Shown here one piece after another: positions 15,247 through 24,772 of a DNA stretch of 64,000 bases. Source of the stretch: DATMNR01 sp963702765. Its GTDB lineage: Bacteria; Chloroflexota; Ktedonobacteria; Ktedonobacterales; Ktedonobacteraceae. Position 1 is the stretch's first letter, and each line of letters starts with the position of its first letter. The translations under genes were made by a program, and so were the position numbers. The notes under the pieces were generated by a model. That model had not been told where the DNA came from, searched no databases, and saw only the letters and a program-made list of their open reading frames with translations. The DNA lies in contig CAVPEB010000008.1 of NCBI GenBank assembly GCA_963702765.1, forward strand, positions 42,937 to 106,936. The letters run 5' to 3'.

Positions 15247-15729
15247 ATGATGAAGACGTATAGTGCCAAGGCTGCCGATCTGGTACCTCAGTGGTATGTT
15301 ATTGATGCTGAGGGGCAGGTATTAGGTCGCCTGGCTTCACAAATCGCGCAGATTTTGCGAGGTAAGCATAAGCCAACATTCACGCCGCACTTACAGAGTG
15401 GCGATTTTGTGGTTGTAATAAATGCTGATAAGATTGCTGTAACAGGTCGGCGCATGGATCAAAAGATCTATTATCGCCATAGCCAGTATCCTGGTGGCCT
15501 GAAGAAGACAACATTGCGACAGACGCTAACAGGAAAATATCCTGAGCGTGCTTTGCAGCATGCTGTAAAGGGTATGGTGATGCATAACAGGCTTGGAGCG
15601 GATATTATGTCTCACCTCAAAATTTATGCGGGTCCAACACATCCGCATCAAGCACAGAAGCCAATTCCCTGGACAGGCCCAGAATCATTGTTGAAACAAC
15701 AGCCAGAAAAAGCTGTACAAGCAGAGTAA
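15247..15729 (+). CDS. rplM: 50S ribosomal protein L13
   Basis: L13 is an early-assembly large-subunit protein. The 160-residue product shows KTYSAKAADLVPQWYVIDAE, LGRLASQIAQILRGKHKPTF and the region AVKGMVMHNRLGADIMSHLK with YAGPTHPHQAQKP, all family features. It starts at the first of two adjacent ATG codons. The upstream frame through the end of truA is not coding. It forms the usual pair with rpsI, 22 nt downstream. Confidence 0.96.
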   Translation: MMKTYSAKAADLVPQWYVIDAEGQVLGRLASQIAQILRGKHKPTFTPHLQSGDFVVVINADKIAVTGRRMDQKIYYRHSQYPGGLKKTTLRQTLTGKYPERALQHAVKGMVMHNRLGADIMSHLKIYAGPTHPHQAQKPIPWTGPESLLKQQPEKAVQAE

Positions 15730-15751
15730 CTAGAGGAGAGGAGTACCTACC

Positions 15752-16162
15752 TTGGCCGAGACCATCAAAGGTGAGTATTACTACGGTATGGGACGGCGCA
15801 AGACGGCAGTAGCCCGCGTGCGCCTCTACCCGAATGGTGATGGAAGCATCACCGTCAACGGCAAAAATAGCCGCCTATATTTTGGGCAGCGAGATGCCAT
15901 TGCAGCTACTATGACTGCCCCATTGCGCTTGCTCGATATAGACAAAGAGTATACGATGACAGTGCGAGTTGTTGGTGGCGGTACCAACGGTCAAGCAGGT
16001 GCCATTCGTCACGCTGTTGCTCGTGCTCTTGTACGTGTGAATCCAGAATGGAAATCCGCTTTGCGTAAAGCAGGATACCTGACGCGCGACCCGAGAATGA
16101 AGGAGCGCAAGAAACCAGGTTTGAAGCGTGCTCGCAAGGCCCCACAATATACGAAACGTTAA
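15752..16162 (+). CDS. rpsI: 30S ribosomal protein S9
   Basis: S9 reaches with its C-terminal arginine into the P site. The 136-residue product has YYYGMGRRKTAVARVRLYPN, the motif GGTNGQAGAIRHAVARALV and a tail ending RKAPQYTKR. It starts with TTG after AGAGGAGAGGAG. It is the last gene of the ribosomal run and is closed by a strong hairpin terminator 21 nt after the stop. Confidence 0.96.
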   Translation: MAETIKGEYYYGMGRRKTAVARVRLYPNGDGSITVNGKNSRLYFGQRDAIAATMTAPLRLLDIDKEYTMTVRVVGGGTNGQAGAIRHAVARALVRVNPEWKSALRKAGYLTRDPRMKERKKPGLKRARKAPQYTKR

Positions 16163-16183
16163 TAATCACCACTATGCAGAAGA

Positions 16184-16217
16184 AAAAGAGAGATGCAATT
16201 TTCAGCATCTCTCTTTT
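16184..16217. terminator. Bidirectional terminator between rpsI and ilvE
   Basis: A perfect 13-bp stem AAAAGAGAGATGC/GCATCTCTCTTTT (16184-16196 and 16205-16217) has an 8-nt loop. It has A-rich sequence on one side and T-rich on the other, so it can stop transcripts from both sides. It separates the + ribosomal cluster from the converging - strand ilvE. Confidence 0.85.
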
Positions 16218-16241
16218 CTTTGTATGTAGTAAGCACAGGTT

Positions 16242-17213
16242 CTAATCAAGTACCTCTGAGCCTGTACCTGTAGGCTGAGCCACTTGAGACGCCGCTGTGT
16301 AGACAGGCATACACCACTGAGTCCGATAGTCGGGAATATGCCCACGCACTACATCGAAGTACAGTTGTTGCAGTGCTTTGCTGATCGGGCCAATAGTTCC
16401 ATCCCCGACGGGACGGTGGTCTACTTTGATGACAGGTGCAATTTGTGCTCCCGTGCCACACAGTAATATTTCATCTGCTATATACAATTCGGTTCGATCA
16501 ATTTGACGTTCGCGAGTGATTCTGCCAAACTCGCGTCGTGCAAGTTCGATGATTGTATCACGAGTAATGCCAAGTAGAATATTTTCAGTTGGAGCCGGGG
16601 TGACAAATTCATTATTCATCAGTAAGAAAATGTTTTCAGCACTACCCTCAGAAACATTCCCTTCGTGAGTCAACATGATTGCTTCATCAAAACCGTTCTG
16701 CATAGCTTCACTTTTAGCGAAAGCTGAATTGACGTATGATCCAATAATCTTCGCTCTGGCAGGAATAGCGTTATCATCGATGCGTCTCCATGTTGAAACG
16801 CCGCAATGAAGCCCACTCAGATCGATGTAGTCGCCAAATGGTTCAGATGTAATGATAAGATGATCCTCAAGGTTATGGAGGCGCACGCCGACGATCTGAT
16901 CGCTTTTGTAAGCTGTCGGTCGTATGTAGACATCTTGTCTTTGTCCATTACGCTTAATCAATTCAATGCTGATATCAATCAATTGCTCGATTGTATAGGG
17001 AAGTGAGATTTGTAATATTTTGCATGATTGAAGGAATCTTACATAATGCTCTCGAAGACGGAATAAGTAGAGTTGTTGATCTTCATCATTCCAATAGCCA
17101 CGAATCCCTTCAAAGCAGCCGGTTCCGTAAGAGAACCCGTGGGTACGAACATGAATGACTGCTTGTTCAGCAGGTATGAATTCGCCGTTCTTAAAAATGA
17201 CTTTCGCTTCCAT
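16242..17213 (-). CDS. ilvE: Branched-chain amino acid aminotransferase (class IV)
   Basis: This PLP-dependent enzyme transfers amino groups between glutamate and the 2-keto acids of Leu, Ile and Val. It has GEFIPAEQAVIHVRTHGFSY near the start. The PLP lysine lies in ARAKIIGSYVN, with EAIMLTHEGNVSEGSAENIF and an ILLGITRDTIIELARREF stretch after it. With ATG at 17213 it is 323 residues. A GTG at 17249 is in frame and lies only 2 nt after AGGAGG, so a 12-residue longer form is possible. Related class IV enzymes such as D-amino-acid or ADC lyase types are less likely given the length and motifs. It lies downstream of the arginase gene on the same strand. Confidence 0.9.
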   Translation of the reverse strand: MEAKVIFKNGEFIPAEQAVIHVRTHGFSYGTGCFEGIRGYWNDEDQQLYLFRLREHYVRFLQSCKILQISLPYTIEQLIDISIELIKRNGQRQDVYIRPTAYKSDQIVGVRLHNLEDHLIITSEPFGDYIDLSGLHCGVSTWRRIDDNAIPARAKIIGSYVNSAFAKSEAMQNGFDEAIMLTHEGNVSEGSAENIFLLMNNEFVTPAPTENILLGITRDTIIELARREFGRITRERQIDRTELYIADEILLCGTGAQIAPVIKVDHRPVGDGTIGPISKALQQLYFDVVRGHIPDYRTQWCMPVYTAASQVAQPTGTGSEVLD

Positions 17214-17334
17214 TTTATGTTTGGCAAGTAGCAAAAATGTTACTTGCACTCCCTCCTCTTTGTTTTCTAGAATTTGCTACATATAGAGATTGTTGAAGAC
17301 TATCTCCTCAATACACATGGTGAGAAAGTAATAC

Positions 17335-17355
17335 GTTGGATCAAACAAATCCAAC
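17335..17355 (-). terminator. Hairpin between the arginase gene and ilvE
   Basis: GTTGGAT/ATCCAAC (17335-17341 and 17349-17355) form a perfect 7-bp stem with a 7-nt loop, 12 nt after the arginase stop. The tract that follows on the - strand is only partly U-rich (GTATTACTTTCT). It may be a leaky terminator or a processing site within a two-gene transcript. Confidence 0.4.
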
Positions 17356-17366
17356 ACACCTTTCGC

Positions 17367-18260
17367 TTAGATGATTCTCTTACCTAGAGCAGACATGACA
17401 AGTTCAACAGCAAGCATCGCTGTGGCGTTTTCGCGATCGAGAATTGGGTTAACTTCAACAACGTCCATCCCAATGAGATGACCAAATTCAGCGATAAGCT
17501 CCATTATCATATGAGCTTCACGGTATGTTAAACCGCCTCGGACAGGTGTACCCACACCTGGCGCATGCACTGGATCAAGAGCATCCATATCGAGGCTCAG
17601 GTGAATACCATCGCTAGCTTTTCCTGCGAGTGAGAGAGCCTCTTGCATGACATTCGAGATACCACGTTTGTCTATATCAGACATAGTAAAGACGTGTACG
17701 TGATGTGAACGTAAAAACTCACGCTCACCGCGATCAAGATCACGCGCGCCAACAAGAATAATTTTTTTGGGATCGAGCTTAGGTGCCCATCCACCAATGT
17801 CAGTTAATTGACTATTGCCGATACCAGCAAGTGCAGCCAGAATCATACCGTGAATGTTCCCAGATGGAGTTGTTTCCTCAGTATTAAAATCTGCGTGGGC
17901 ATCTATCCATATTACACTTATATCTTTGTAAACACGGGTAATGCCGGTGATAGATCCAAGAGCGATACTATGGTCACCTCCGAGAACAAGGGGGAATTCT
18001 TTTGTTTCGAGTGCTGATGTAACGATATCAGCCAACTCTTCGGAGACCTTTAAGATTGGTTCGAGGTATTTTAAACGGGTATTACCAATGGGCTGACTTT
18101 CAGGTTGGGGTACAACGATATTACCAACATCAAGGACCTCGTAACCGAGGCGTAGCAACTGGTCATTGAGACCCGCGTAGCGGATAGCGCTGGATCCAAT
18201 ATCGACTCCTCGCCGATCAGCACCTAAATCCATTGGGACGCCAATTACACGGACATGCAT
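17367..18260 (-). CDS. rocF: Arginase
   Basis: Arginase hydrolyses L-arginine to ornithine and urea with a binuclear Mn centre. The 297-residue length fits bacterial arginases. Metal-ligand motifs are all present: GGDHSIALGS, WIDAHADFNT and SLDMDALDPVHAPGVGTP, plus the Glu-containing MDVVEVNPILD near the end. Agmatinase and formiminoglutamase belong to the same fold. The N-terminus VRVIGVPMDLGADRRGVDIG and the GVGTPVRGGLTYRE loop favour arginase. With gdhA nearby it suggests an arginine or glutamate catabolic neighbourhood, though the genes are not in one operon. Confidence 0.9.
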   Translation of the reverse strand: MHVRVIGVPMDLGADRRGVDIGSSAIRYAGLNDQLLRLGYEVLDVGNIVVPQPESQPIGNTRLKYLEPILKVSEELADIVTSALETKEFPLVLGGDHSIALGSITGITRVYKDISVIWIDAHADFNTEETTPSGNIHGMILAALAGIGNSQLTDIGGWAPKLDPKKIILVGARDLDRGEREFLRSHHVHVFTMSDIDKRGISNVMQEALSLAGKASDGIHLSLDMDALDPVHAPGVGTPVRGGLTYREAHMIMELIAEFGHLIGMDVVEVNPILDRENATAMLAVELVMSALGKRII

Positions 18261-18508
18261 ATTTGCTCCTCCTGTTCGCCGTTGAACAGAATGTTATCTC
18301 ACAATATTATAGACGTACATCTATAGTTTTGTCTATGGCTATGAAAAGTCAATGCGTAATCATGCTGTAGCCAACTGTGATATGATAAAGCAATCAGGCT
18401 TTAAAGATCGGCATCTGTTGCTGATTAAGCAGAAGTATATGGTATACTGAAATAACCCTTTCCTATAGCTACCTCTCTGGTATTTTTCTTCAGAAAGCGA
18501 GGTAATAA

Positions 18509-20158
18509 GTGTATAATCAATTTTCCAAAGAGCGCATGAAGAGGATTCCTATTGGTCTCCTGATTCTAAGCTCATTACTGATCATCCTGGCAGCTTGTGG
18601 AGGATCTACTACAACTACTCCAACTGCAAGTAAAACGCCGGCACTTGCATCGAACCAGGTGTTAACCTTTCCCAATGTCGGCACACGAGATATTGGCGTG
18701 CTTGATCCAGCACAAGGACCAGATGCCAACTCGGCTCTTGCTGTTGGTATGATTTATACTGGCCTGGTGAAATTTGACAAGAATTTGAATGTTGTGCCTG
18801 ATCAGGCTACCTGGGTAATTTCCCCTAACAACAAAGTGTATACCTTCACACTGAAACAAGGAATTACATTTTCCGATGGAACTCCTGTTACAGCGCAAAG
18901 TTATGTTTATACATTGACCCGATCGCTTCTTCCAGAAGTAAAATCACCAATAGCACTCTTCTTTTTAGGTCCAATCCTTGGTTCAGACGATGTGAGTAAT
19001 GGCAAAACGAAAACGTTGGCAGGGGTAAAGGCAATCGACAATACTACCTTGCAGATCACCTTAAAGCAACCGACAGCCTATTTCCTCCAAATCATGGCAA
19101 ACTCGATTGCTTTCCCTCTGAATCAAACAGTTATCAATCAGTATGGACAGGCAGACTGGGTGAATCATGCAGCAGGCAGTGCCATCGGCACAGGTCCATT
19201 CATGGTAAAAGAGTGGGACCATAATACAAAGATGGTGTTTGTTCCTAATCCACATTGGTATGGTGGAAAGACGAAGTTGACAGAAGTTGACATGCTTTTT
19301 GTCAATGATCCATCGACTGCATTTAAGGCATACCAGGCTGGTCAGTACAATTTTGTATGGAACATTGGGCCACAAGATTTAGTGAGTGCAAAAGGAATGC
19401 CCGGGTTTGAGAGCGAATCATTGCTACAAACCGATCTGCTTTTCTTTAGCAATAAGATGGCTCCTTTTAATAATGCTGCTGTACGCCAGGCCTTTGCCTA
19501 TGCTACAGACAAGCAGGCATTGGCAACAGCGATTTTTAAGGGGTCAGCTATTCCTGCTCCTACTATTATCCCCCCAGGCATGCCCGGATATCAACCAAAT
19601 TATCAGGGGCTGGCATACGATAAGAGTAAAGCGCTTGCAGCTTTACAATCTGCCTATCCGGATGTCAGTAAAGTTCCACCGATCACGTTCTCGTTCCCCA
19701 GTTCGCAGGTATCTACATCTGAGGCAGCCGCCCTGCAACAAATGTGGCAAACTGCGTTAGGGATTCAGGTGAAGTTGTTACCTGTAGAGCTGAATGCATA
19801 TAATACTGAGACCTCTAATCATCAGGTACAATTCGGTTTTACCCAGTGGAGCGCTGATTTTCCAGACCCGTATGACTGGCTGACATTGAATCTGTTTTCA
19901 ACAGCCTCAAATAACAGCGGTGACTGGAACAATCCACAGTTTGATCAGCTAGTGACACAAGCCGAGCAAACGACTGGAGATGCGCGCATCCAACTCTATA
20001 ACCAGGCTGAACAAATCGCTATCTCCGATGTCGGCTGGTTACCCCTCGACCACCAATCACTATCAGCGATTATTCCTCCCTGGGTGCAGGGAGTGAGTCT
20101 CAATAATACAGGACTCTACTTCGGCGATTGGTCGAATGTGTATCTGTTGCAACACTAA
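18509..20158 (+). CDS. Peptide ABC transporter substrate-binding lipoprotein (family 5)
   Basis: This 549-residue extracytoplasmic solute-binding protein has an N-terminal signal with lipobox LAAC (Cys30), followed by a Ser/Thr-rich linker. The family 5 (OppA/DppA-like) pattern is visible in LDPAQGPDANSALAVGMIYT, YVYTLTRSLLPEV, NHAAGSAIGTGPFMVKEW and the QWSADFPDPYDWL region. No permease or ATPase genes are adjacent, so it may serve a transporter encoded elsewhere. GTG at 18509 is taken as start; an ATG at 18536 also leaves a complete signal peptide. A -10-like TATACT lies about 60 nt upstream (18443-18448) without a good -35 box. Confidence 0.88.
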   Translation: MYNQFSKERMKRIPIGLLILSSLLIILAACGGSTTTTPTASKTPALASNQVLTFPNVGTRDIGVLDPAQGPDANSALAVGMIYTGLVKFDKNLNVVPDQATWVISPNNKVYTFTLKQGITFSDGTPVTAQSYVYTLTRSLLPEVKSPIALFFLGPILGSDDVSNGKTKTLAGVKAIDNTTLQITLKQPTAYFLQIMANSIAFPLNQTVINQYGQADWVNHAAGSAIGTGPFMVKEWDHNTKMVFVPNPHWYGGKTKLTEVDMLFVNDPSTAFKAYQAGQYNFVWNIGPQDLVSAKGMPGFESESLLQTDLLFFSNKMAPFNNAAVRQAFAYATDKQALATAIFKGSAIPAPTIIPPGMPGYQPNYQGLAYDKSKALAALQSAYPDVSKVPPITFSFPSSQVSTSEAAALQQMWQTALGIQVKLLPVELNAYNTETSNHQVQFGFTQWSADFPDPYDWLTLNLFSTASNNSGDWNNPQFDQLVTQAEQTTGDARIQLYNQAEQIAISDVGWLPLDHQSLSAIIPPWVQGVSLNNTGLYFGDWSNVYLLQH

Positions 20159-20179
20159 ATTACAAGGGGTGTGCTGACC

Positions 20180-20209
20180 TTGAAAGCTCCTCTTGTGAGG
20201 TGTTATACT
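20180..20209 (+). promoter_or_regulatory. Candidate promoter upstream of the gdhA leader terminator
   Basis: TTGAAA (20180-20185) and TATACT (20204-20209) are 18 nt apart. A transcript from here would meet the hairpin at 20232 almost at once. It could therefore be part of an attenuated gdhA leader or a short terminated RNA. Confidence 0.45.
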
Positions 20210-20231
20210 GAAATTGACAAAACAATTGTAC

Positions 20232-20262
20232 GCCCGCCTGACTTCACCTGGCGGGCTTTCGT
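20232..20262 (+). terminator. Intrinsic terminator downstream of substrate-binding protein gene
   Basis: GCCCGCC (20232-20238) pairs with GGCGGGC (20250-20256) around an 11-nt loop and is followed by TTTCGTCT. It lies 73 nt after the lipoprotein stop and about 160 nt before gdhA. Confidence 0.7.
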
Positions 20263-20419
20263 CTATGTCTACCGTTTGTTGTGAACACTTTGTGCGTTGC
20301 GTCACTGTAAAGCGTTTGTCTAATTGAGTGTACATGAAGTGAAGCGCTGATGCTTCAGTATGCGTAGCAGCATTTATGGCTTTCGGAACAAGTCATGAGA
20401 GACAGGAGGTATTTTTTCT

Positions 20420-21673
20420 ATGGCTATCGATATCGTCAATCCCTATGACATGGCGATTGCGCAGTTTGACGACGCGGCTGATCGTCTGGGTCTTTCGCAA
20501 TCAATGCGAGCAATTTTGCGTAAACCCAAACGTGAGTTGATCGTTAATTTCCCGGTGCGGATGGACAATGGCGATGTAGAAATGTACACGGGATACCGCG
20601 TACAACATAATATCAATCGTGGTCCCGCCAAAGGGGGTATACGCTTCAGCCCCGAAGTTTCGCTCGATGAGGTGCGTGCGCTAGCGATGTGGATGACCTG
20701 GAAGTGTGCGGTAGTTAGTATTCCATTTGGTGGTGCAAAAGGCGGTGTGTTGTGTGACCCTCATAAGTTGTCGCGTAGTGAACTTGAGCGATTGAGCCGA
20801 AGATATGCCACAGAAATTTCTATTTTGATTGGCCCGGATAGCGATATCCCTGCCCCGGATATGAATACCAATCCGCAGATCATGGCCTGGATGATGGACA
20901 CATTTTCAATGCACAAAGGTTTTTCGATTCCAGCGGTCATTACCGGCAAACCATTAGCTATTGGTGGAAGTGAAGGTCGTCTAGAAGCAACGGCGCGGGG
21001 AGTACAATTTGTCGCGATTGAAGCAATGCGAGATCTGGGAATGCGGCCAGAAGATTCTTCTGTAGTTGTCCAGGGATTTGGCAATGTCGGTAGCATCTCT
21101 GCTCGGTTGCTGCATGAACTTGGTTGCAAAGTTGTTGGTGTGAGTGATATAAGCGGAGGTGTATATAATGCAAATGGTATTGATATACATCGCGCCTTAC
21201 GGTATTCTAAAGAACATGGGAGCCTACGAGGATTGCCAGATGCAGAATCGGTCACAAACTCTGAGCTGCTTGAACTTCCTTGCGACATATTAGTGCCAGC
21301 CGCTTTAGAAAATCAGTTGACTTCAAGAAATGCCTCGCGAATCAAGGCTCGTCTCATAATCGAAGCTGCCAATGGTCCCACAACTCCTGACGCAGATCGT
21401 ATCCTGAATGATCGAGGAATCATGATTGTGCCAGATATTCTCGCGAATGCTGGAGGAGTAACTGTCAGTTACTTTGAGTGGGTGCAGGATTTGCAGCGCT
21501 TCTTCTGGGCCGAACACGAGATCAATGATCGACTCGAAACGATTATGACACGCGCATATCGTGCTTCACGTGCGAAAGCTGACGAGCAGGATACAAATCT
21601 ACGTATGGGAGCGTATCTGCTGGCTGTTACTCGTGTGGCTGAAGCTACTGAGATACGAGGTGTCTATCCGTAA
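20420..21673 (+). CDS. gdhA: Glutamate dehydrogenase (Glu/Leu/Phe/Val dehydrogenase family)
   Basis: The enzyme reversibly converts glutamate to 2-oxoglutarate and ammonia. The 417-residue length is typical of the hexameric class I form. Motifs include YTGYRVQHNINRGPAKGGIR, MTWKCAVVSIPFGGAKGGV with the catalytic lysine, PAPDMNTNPQIMAWMMDTFS and the nucleotide-binding VVQGFGNVGSISARLL. The ATG start follows ACAGGAGGT. Cofactor preference cannot be read safely from the sequence. Its last 29 nt overlap the end of recJ on the opposite strand. Confidence 0.93.
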   Translation: MAIDIVNPYDMAIAQFDDAADRLGLSQSMRAILRKPKRELIVNFPVRMDNGDVEMYTGYRVQHNINRGPAKGGIRFSPEVSLDEVRALAMWMTWKCAVVSIPFGGAKGGVLCDPHKLSRSELERLSRRYATEISILIGPDSDIPAPDMNTNPQIMAWMMDTFSMHKGFSIPAVITGKPLAIGGSEGRLEATARGVQFVAIEAMRDLGMRPEDSSVVVQGFGNVGSISARLLHELGCKVVGVSDISGGVYNANGIDIHRALRYSKEHGSLRGLPDAESVTNSELLELPCDILVPAALENQLTSRNASRIKARLIIEAANGPTTPDADRILNDRGIMIVPDILANAGGVTVSYFEWVQDLQRFFWAEHEINDRLETIMTRAYRASRAKADEQDTNLRMGAYLLAVTRVAEATEIRGVYP

Positions 21674-23474
21674 ATATATGCTCCATATGTAAGATTTTTA
21701 GCCATATTTCCTGGCTGTTTGCCCCTTCGGGAGCGTTCCAGGATGGTTCGAGTGAGAATATCACATTCACGCGAGAACCTTCTGGAAAGGAGTTTAACAA
21801 TGTGCCTCCTCGTAAGTACGAACCATTGAATTGAAGGTTGTTGACGCTAAGGCGAACACGTAAATGACGTCCTTCAGGACCACTTGCCCAGCGACGCATA
21901 AGACGCAGTCCGTCCATTCTGAAGGTGGGTTCGGGATTACCCGCGCCAAAGGGGCTAAGCAAGCTTAGTTTGCGATAAACATCATACGTAAGTTCTTCGG
22001 GTTTCCTGACAAACAGATCAATTTTACGTGCATCTGCTCTCACAGGAGAATCCTGGTCTGTAATGATTCTGGTCAGTTCAGGTGTTTCGGTCAAGGCTTC
22101 AATGGGTGATTGAGTATTTTCATACCATGACAACAAGTGCTTGCGTAATGCTTCGATATTGGCGTTTGCAATAGTGAAACCTGCGGCCTGAGCATGACCT
22201 CCATGGCGTTCGAATAAATCGGCGCGATGACGTAGTGCCTCAATGATATTGAAGTTTCCATAACTGCGCGCGGAACCACGGCTAGATTCGGTGTCCTGGC
22301 TGAGTACGAATACGGGACGTTTGATTTCTTCAGAAAGTCTTCCTGCGACAAGACCGATGATACCTTCAGGCCAGGTATCTTTTTGGCCATAGACGAGAAC
22401 TACCTGGTCGCCTGATAGTTCTTGTGCTTGCTCACGTACGAGCTTCATTAACTCCTCTGTTTGTTGCTGCCGCGACTGATTCATGTCCTCCAACTCTTGA
22501 GCATATGTACGAGCTTCTTCAGCATCATCAGTGGTGAGAAGATGAAAAGCAGTGCTGGCGTGTTGCATGCGACCGGCTGCATTGATGCGTGGCCCAAGAA
22601 CATAGGAGATATCGCGTTCGCGCAGTTTCCCAGACTGCAAATTTGCAATCTGAACAAGTGACTGCAATCCCGGATTGCTGGTATGATTCAATTGTTGCAG
22701 GCCCAGGCGCACGAGCGTGTGATTTTCTCCCAGTAGTTGCGCTACATCTCCGATAGTGCCAATTGCAACGAGGTCAAGTAATTCCTGAGCCTCCTGTTCT
22801 CTATTAAAAGCATCATAGAGTGCCTGTGCTAGCTTAAAAGCAATACCTACGCCGCAGAGATAGCGTTCCTTGTATGTGTTGTCTGTACGCCAGGGATTAA
22901 CCATAGCGTAAGCCTGCGGCAGTTGCTCAGGGGGCTGGTGATGATCCGTAATGATAGTGTCAATGCCAAGATTTTTTGCGTATGCTACTTCTTCAACATC
23001 AGAACTACCGCAGTCAGTGGTAATAATAAGCGAAGTGCCCCTGGCTTTGATCTTATCAATTGCTTCTTTGCTCAAGCCACGGGTATCGAATAAACGATGA
23101 GGAATGAAGAAATCAAGCTGGGTATCTTCATGCTTCAATGCTCGAAGCACACGAGTCAACAAGGCTGCTGAAGTGACGCCGTCCGCGTCGAAATCTCCAA
23201 AAACGGTGATATGTTCGTTTGCTGCAAGCGCATATTGAATGCGCTCCAGCGCGCTAGCCATTCCAGTCATTGAAAGAGGGTCTAATAGCTGGTCGTAGCG
23301 AGCGTCCAGAAATGTATGCATAGCTTCGGCTGTTTTGATGCCCCGGTTGATAAGCAATTGCGCGTGAAGGTAGCCTATACCTGCTAGCTGGTACTCTGAA
23401 TATTGCTCTCTTGTTAAAGGATTATAAAGTGTCCAGAATGTAGATGGAACTGCTTCCAAGTGTGTTTCCCTCAT
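21645..23474 (-). CDS. recJ: Single-stranded-DNA-specific exonuclease RecJ
   Basis: RecJ degrades single-stranded DNA 5' to 3' in recombination and repair. The DHH-family motifs are in order: VFGDFDADGVTSAALLTRVL (motif I), an IITTDCGSSDVEE segment, and IITDHHQPPEQLPQAYAMVN with the DHH triad. The DHHA1 region contains GPRINAAGRMQHASTAFHLL and later RHGGHAQAAGFTI. At 609 residues it has the usual length. The start codon is shared with the hemW stop region (1-nt overlap at 23474), and the end overlaps the convergent gdhA. Confidence 0.94.
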   Translation of the reverse strand: MRETHLEAVPSTFWTLYNPLTREQYSEYQLAGIGYLHAQLLINRGIKTAEAMHTFLDARYDQLLDPLSMTGMASALERIQYALAANEHITVFGDFDADGVTSAALLTRVLRALKHEDTQLDFFIPHRLFDTRGLSKEAIDKIKARGTSLIITTDCGSSDVEEVAYAKNLGIDTIITDHHQPPEQLPQAYAMVNPWRTDNTYKERYLCGVGIAFKLAQALYDAFNREQEAQELLDLVAIGTIGDVAQLLGENHTLVRLGLQQLNHTSNPGLQSLVQIANLQSGKLRERDISYVLGPRINAAGRMQHASTAFHLLTTDDAEEARTYAQELEDMNQSRQQQTEELMKLVREQAQELSGDQVVLVYGQKDTWPEGIIGLVAGRLSEEIKRPVFVLSQDTESSRGSARSYGNFNIIEALRHRADLFERHGGHAQAAGFTIANANIEALRKHLLSWYENTQSPIEALTETPELTRIITDQDSPVRADARKIDLFVRKPEELTYDVYRKLSLLSPFGAGNPEPTFRMDGLRLMRRWASGPEGRHLRVRLSVNNLQFNGSYLRGGTLLNSFPEGSRVNVIFSLEPSWNAPEGANSQEIWLKILHMEHIFTDRHLVSQ

Positions 23475-24685
23475 CAGTCGGGTAATATTCGTAAAAAGAC
23501 TTCATTGCCCAAAAGGCGACCACGTTTGCTTAAACGAATCCAGTCATGGTCGTGCTCTAACAGCCCTGCTTCTTCTACTTGGCGTAAACGTGAACCTACG
23601 AACTGGGTAAACAATTCAGCAAAGCGTTCTGCAAATGTTGGCAAGTGCAGGCCTTGGGCGGTTCTAAGCCCAAGAAAAGCTGTCTCAGACATTTCTTGTA
23701 TGCGATCAATGGATTCACATTCTGCCTCTGGTCGGTGCTGCTTTTTAAGTAGCCGTATATATTCTTGCGGATCAAGAACGTTGGAAAAGCGTCGGCCTCC
23801 AAAGAAAGAATGTGCGCCGGCTCCCATACCGATGTAAGGAAGATTCTGCCAATAGGTCAAATTATGACGGCTCTGGTGTCCTGGCAATGCCCAGTTCGAG
23901 ATTTCGTAATTCTCATAACCCTCTGCTTGCAGGCGTTCGTCGGCATACTCATACATATCTGCACACAGGTCTTCATCTCCTGGAATAATACGACCTTCGT
24001 TTGCCCAGGTATAGAAGTTCGTGCCCTCTTCAACGATCAAAGAGTACAGTGAAAAATGTTCGGGACGTAAAGCCAATGCACGATCAAGAGTCGTTATCCA
24101 GTGCTGCATCGTCTGTCCAGGCAATCCGAACATGAAATCAAGATTGATGGAGTGAAATCCTGCTGCACGAGCATTATGCAGAGCTTGCACAATCTCTTCT
24201 GGAGTGTGAATACGTCCTAACGTTTGTAGTAATTCGGTATCAAAGCTTTGAGAGCCTAAACTAAGACGGTTGATGCCAGCATCTCGTAAACCTGCGAGTT
24301 GTTCGGCACTAAGCGTACCAGGATTGGCCTCAAGGGTAATTTCTGCTTCTTCGTCAACTGCAAAGGCTTCACGACAAGCAGAAAGCAGACGTTTGATTTG
24401 TTCTACCGTGAGCAGGCTGGGTGTGCCTCCCCCGAAAAAGATAGTGCGTGAACGACGTGTTGCACCGTTTGCAGATTGGGCAAGTTGCCTTGCTAACTCT
24501 ACCTCCGTAATCAATGCACGCACATAAGGTTCGCGCAGCGGAAGCATACCTGCATATGTATTGAAATCGCAATAATGACAACGAGTATGGCAGAAAGGAA
24601 TATGCAGATAGAGAGAAACTGTTTGTAGAAGTTCTTGAATATCAGAGTCACATATCAGATTAGGAGAGGGCACGCTAGTAACCAT
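23474..24685 (-). CDS. hemW: Radical SAM heme chaperone HemW
   Basis: HemW is a heme chaperone related to coproporphyrinogen III oxidase HemN. The 4Fe-4S radical SAM motif CxxxCxxC is C32-HTR-C36-HY-C39 inside LYLHIPFCHTRCHYCDFN. Further family features are FFGGGTPSLLTVEQI and NLDFMFGLPGQTMQHW. The C-terminal domain shows NLTYWQNLPYIGMGAGAHSF. At 403 residues the length is typical. It lacks the extra N-terminal part of true HemN. It is upstream of recJ on the same strand with a 1-nt overlap. Confidence 0.93.
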   Translation of the reverse strand: MVTSVPSPNLICDSDIQELLQTVSLYLHIPFCHTRCHYCDFNTYAGMLPLREPYVRALITEVELARQLAQSANGATRRSRTIFFGGGTPSLLTVEQIKRLLSACREAFAVDEEAEITLEANPGTLSAEQLAGLRDAGINRLSLGSQSFDTELLQTLGRIHTPEEIVQALHNARAAGFHSINLDFMFGLPGQTMQHWITTLDRALALRPEHFSLYSLIVEEGTNFYTWANEGRIIPGDEDLCADMYEYADERLQAEGYENYEISNWALPGHQSRHNLTYWQNLPYIGMGAGAHSFFGGRRFSNVLDPQEYIRLLKKQHRPEAECESIDRIQEMSETAFLGLRTAQGLHLPTFAERFAELFTQFVGSRLRQVEEAGLLEHDHDWIRLSKRGRLLGNEVFLRILPD

Positions 24686-24720
24686 ACAGGATCCTATGTT
24701 TTCTCCGTTGTATTAAATAG

Positions 24721-24761
24721 TATAGAGAGGATAGGTTCACTCTATTCTTATCCTCTCTATA
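24721..24761 (-). terminator. Hairpin between foldase gene and hemW
   Basis: A perfect 13-bp stem TATAGAGAGGATA/TATCCTCTCTATA (24721-24733 and 24749-24761) has a 15-nt loop. It begins 11 nt after the foldase stop on the - strand. The tract beyond it (CTATTTAATAC) is only partly U-rich, so read-through to hemW is possible. Confidence 0.65.
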
Positions 24762-24772
24762 CAAACTGTTCT

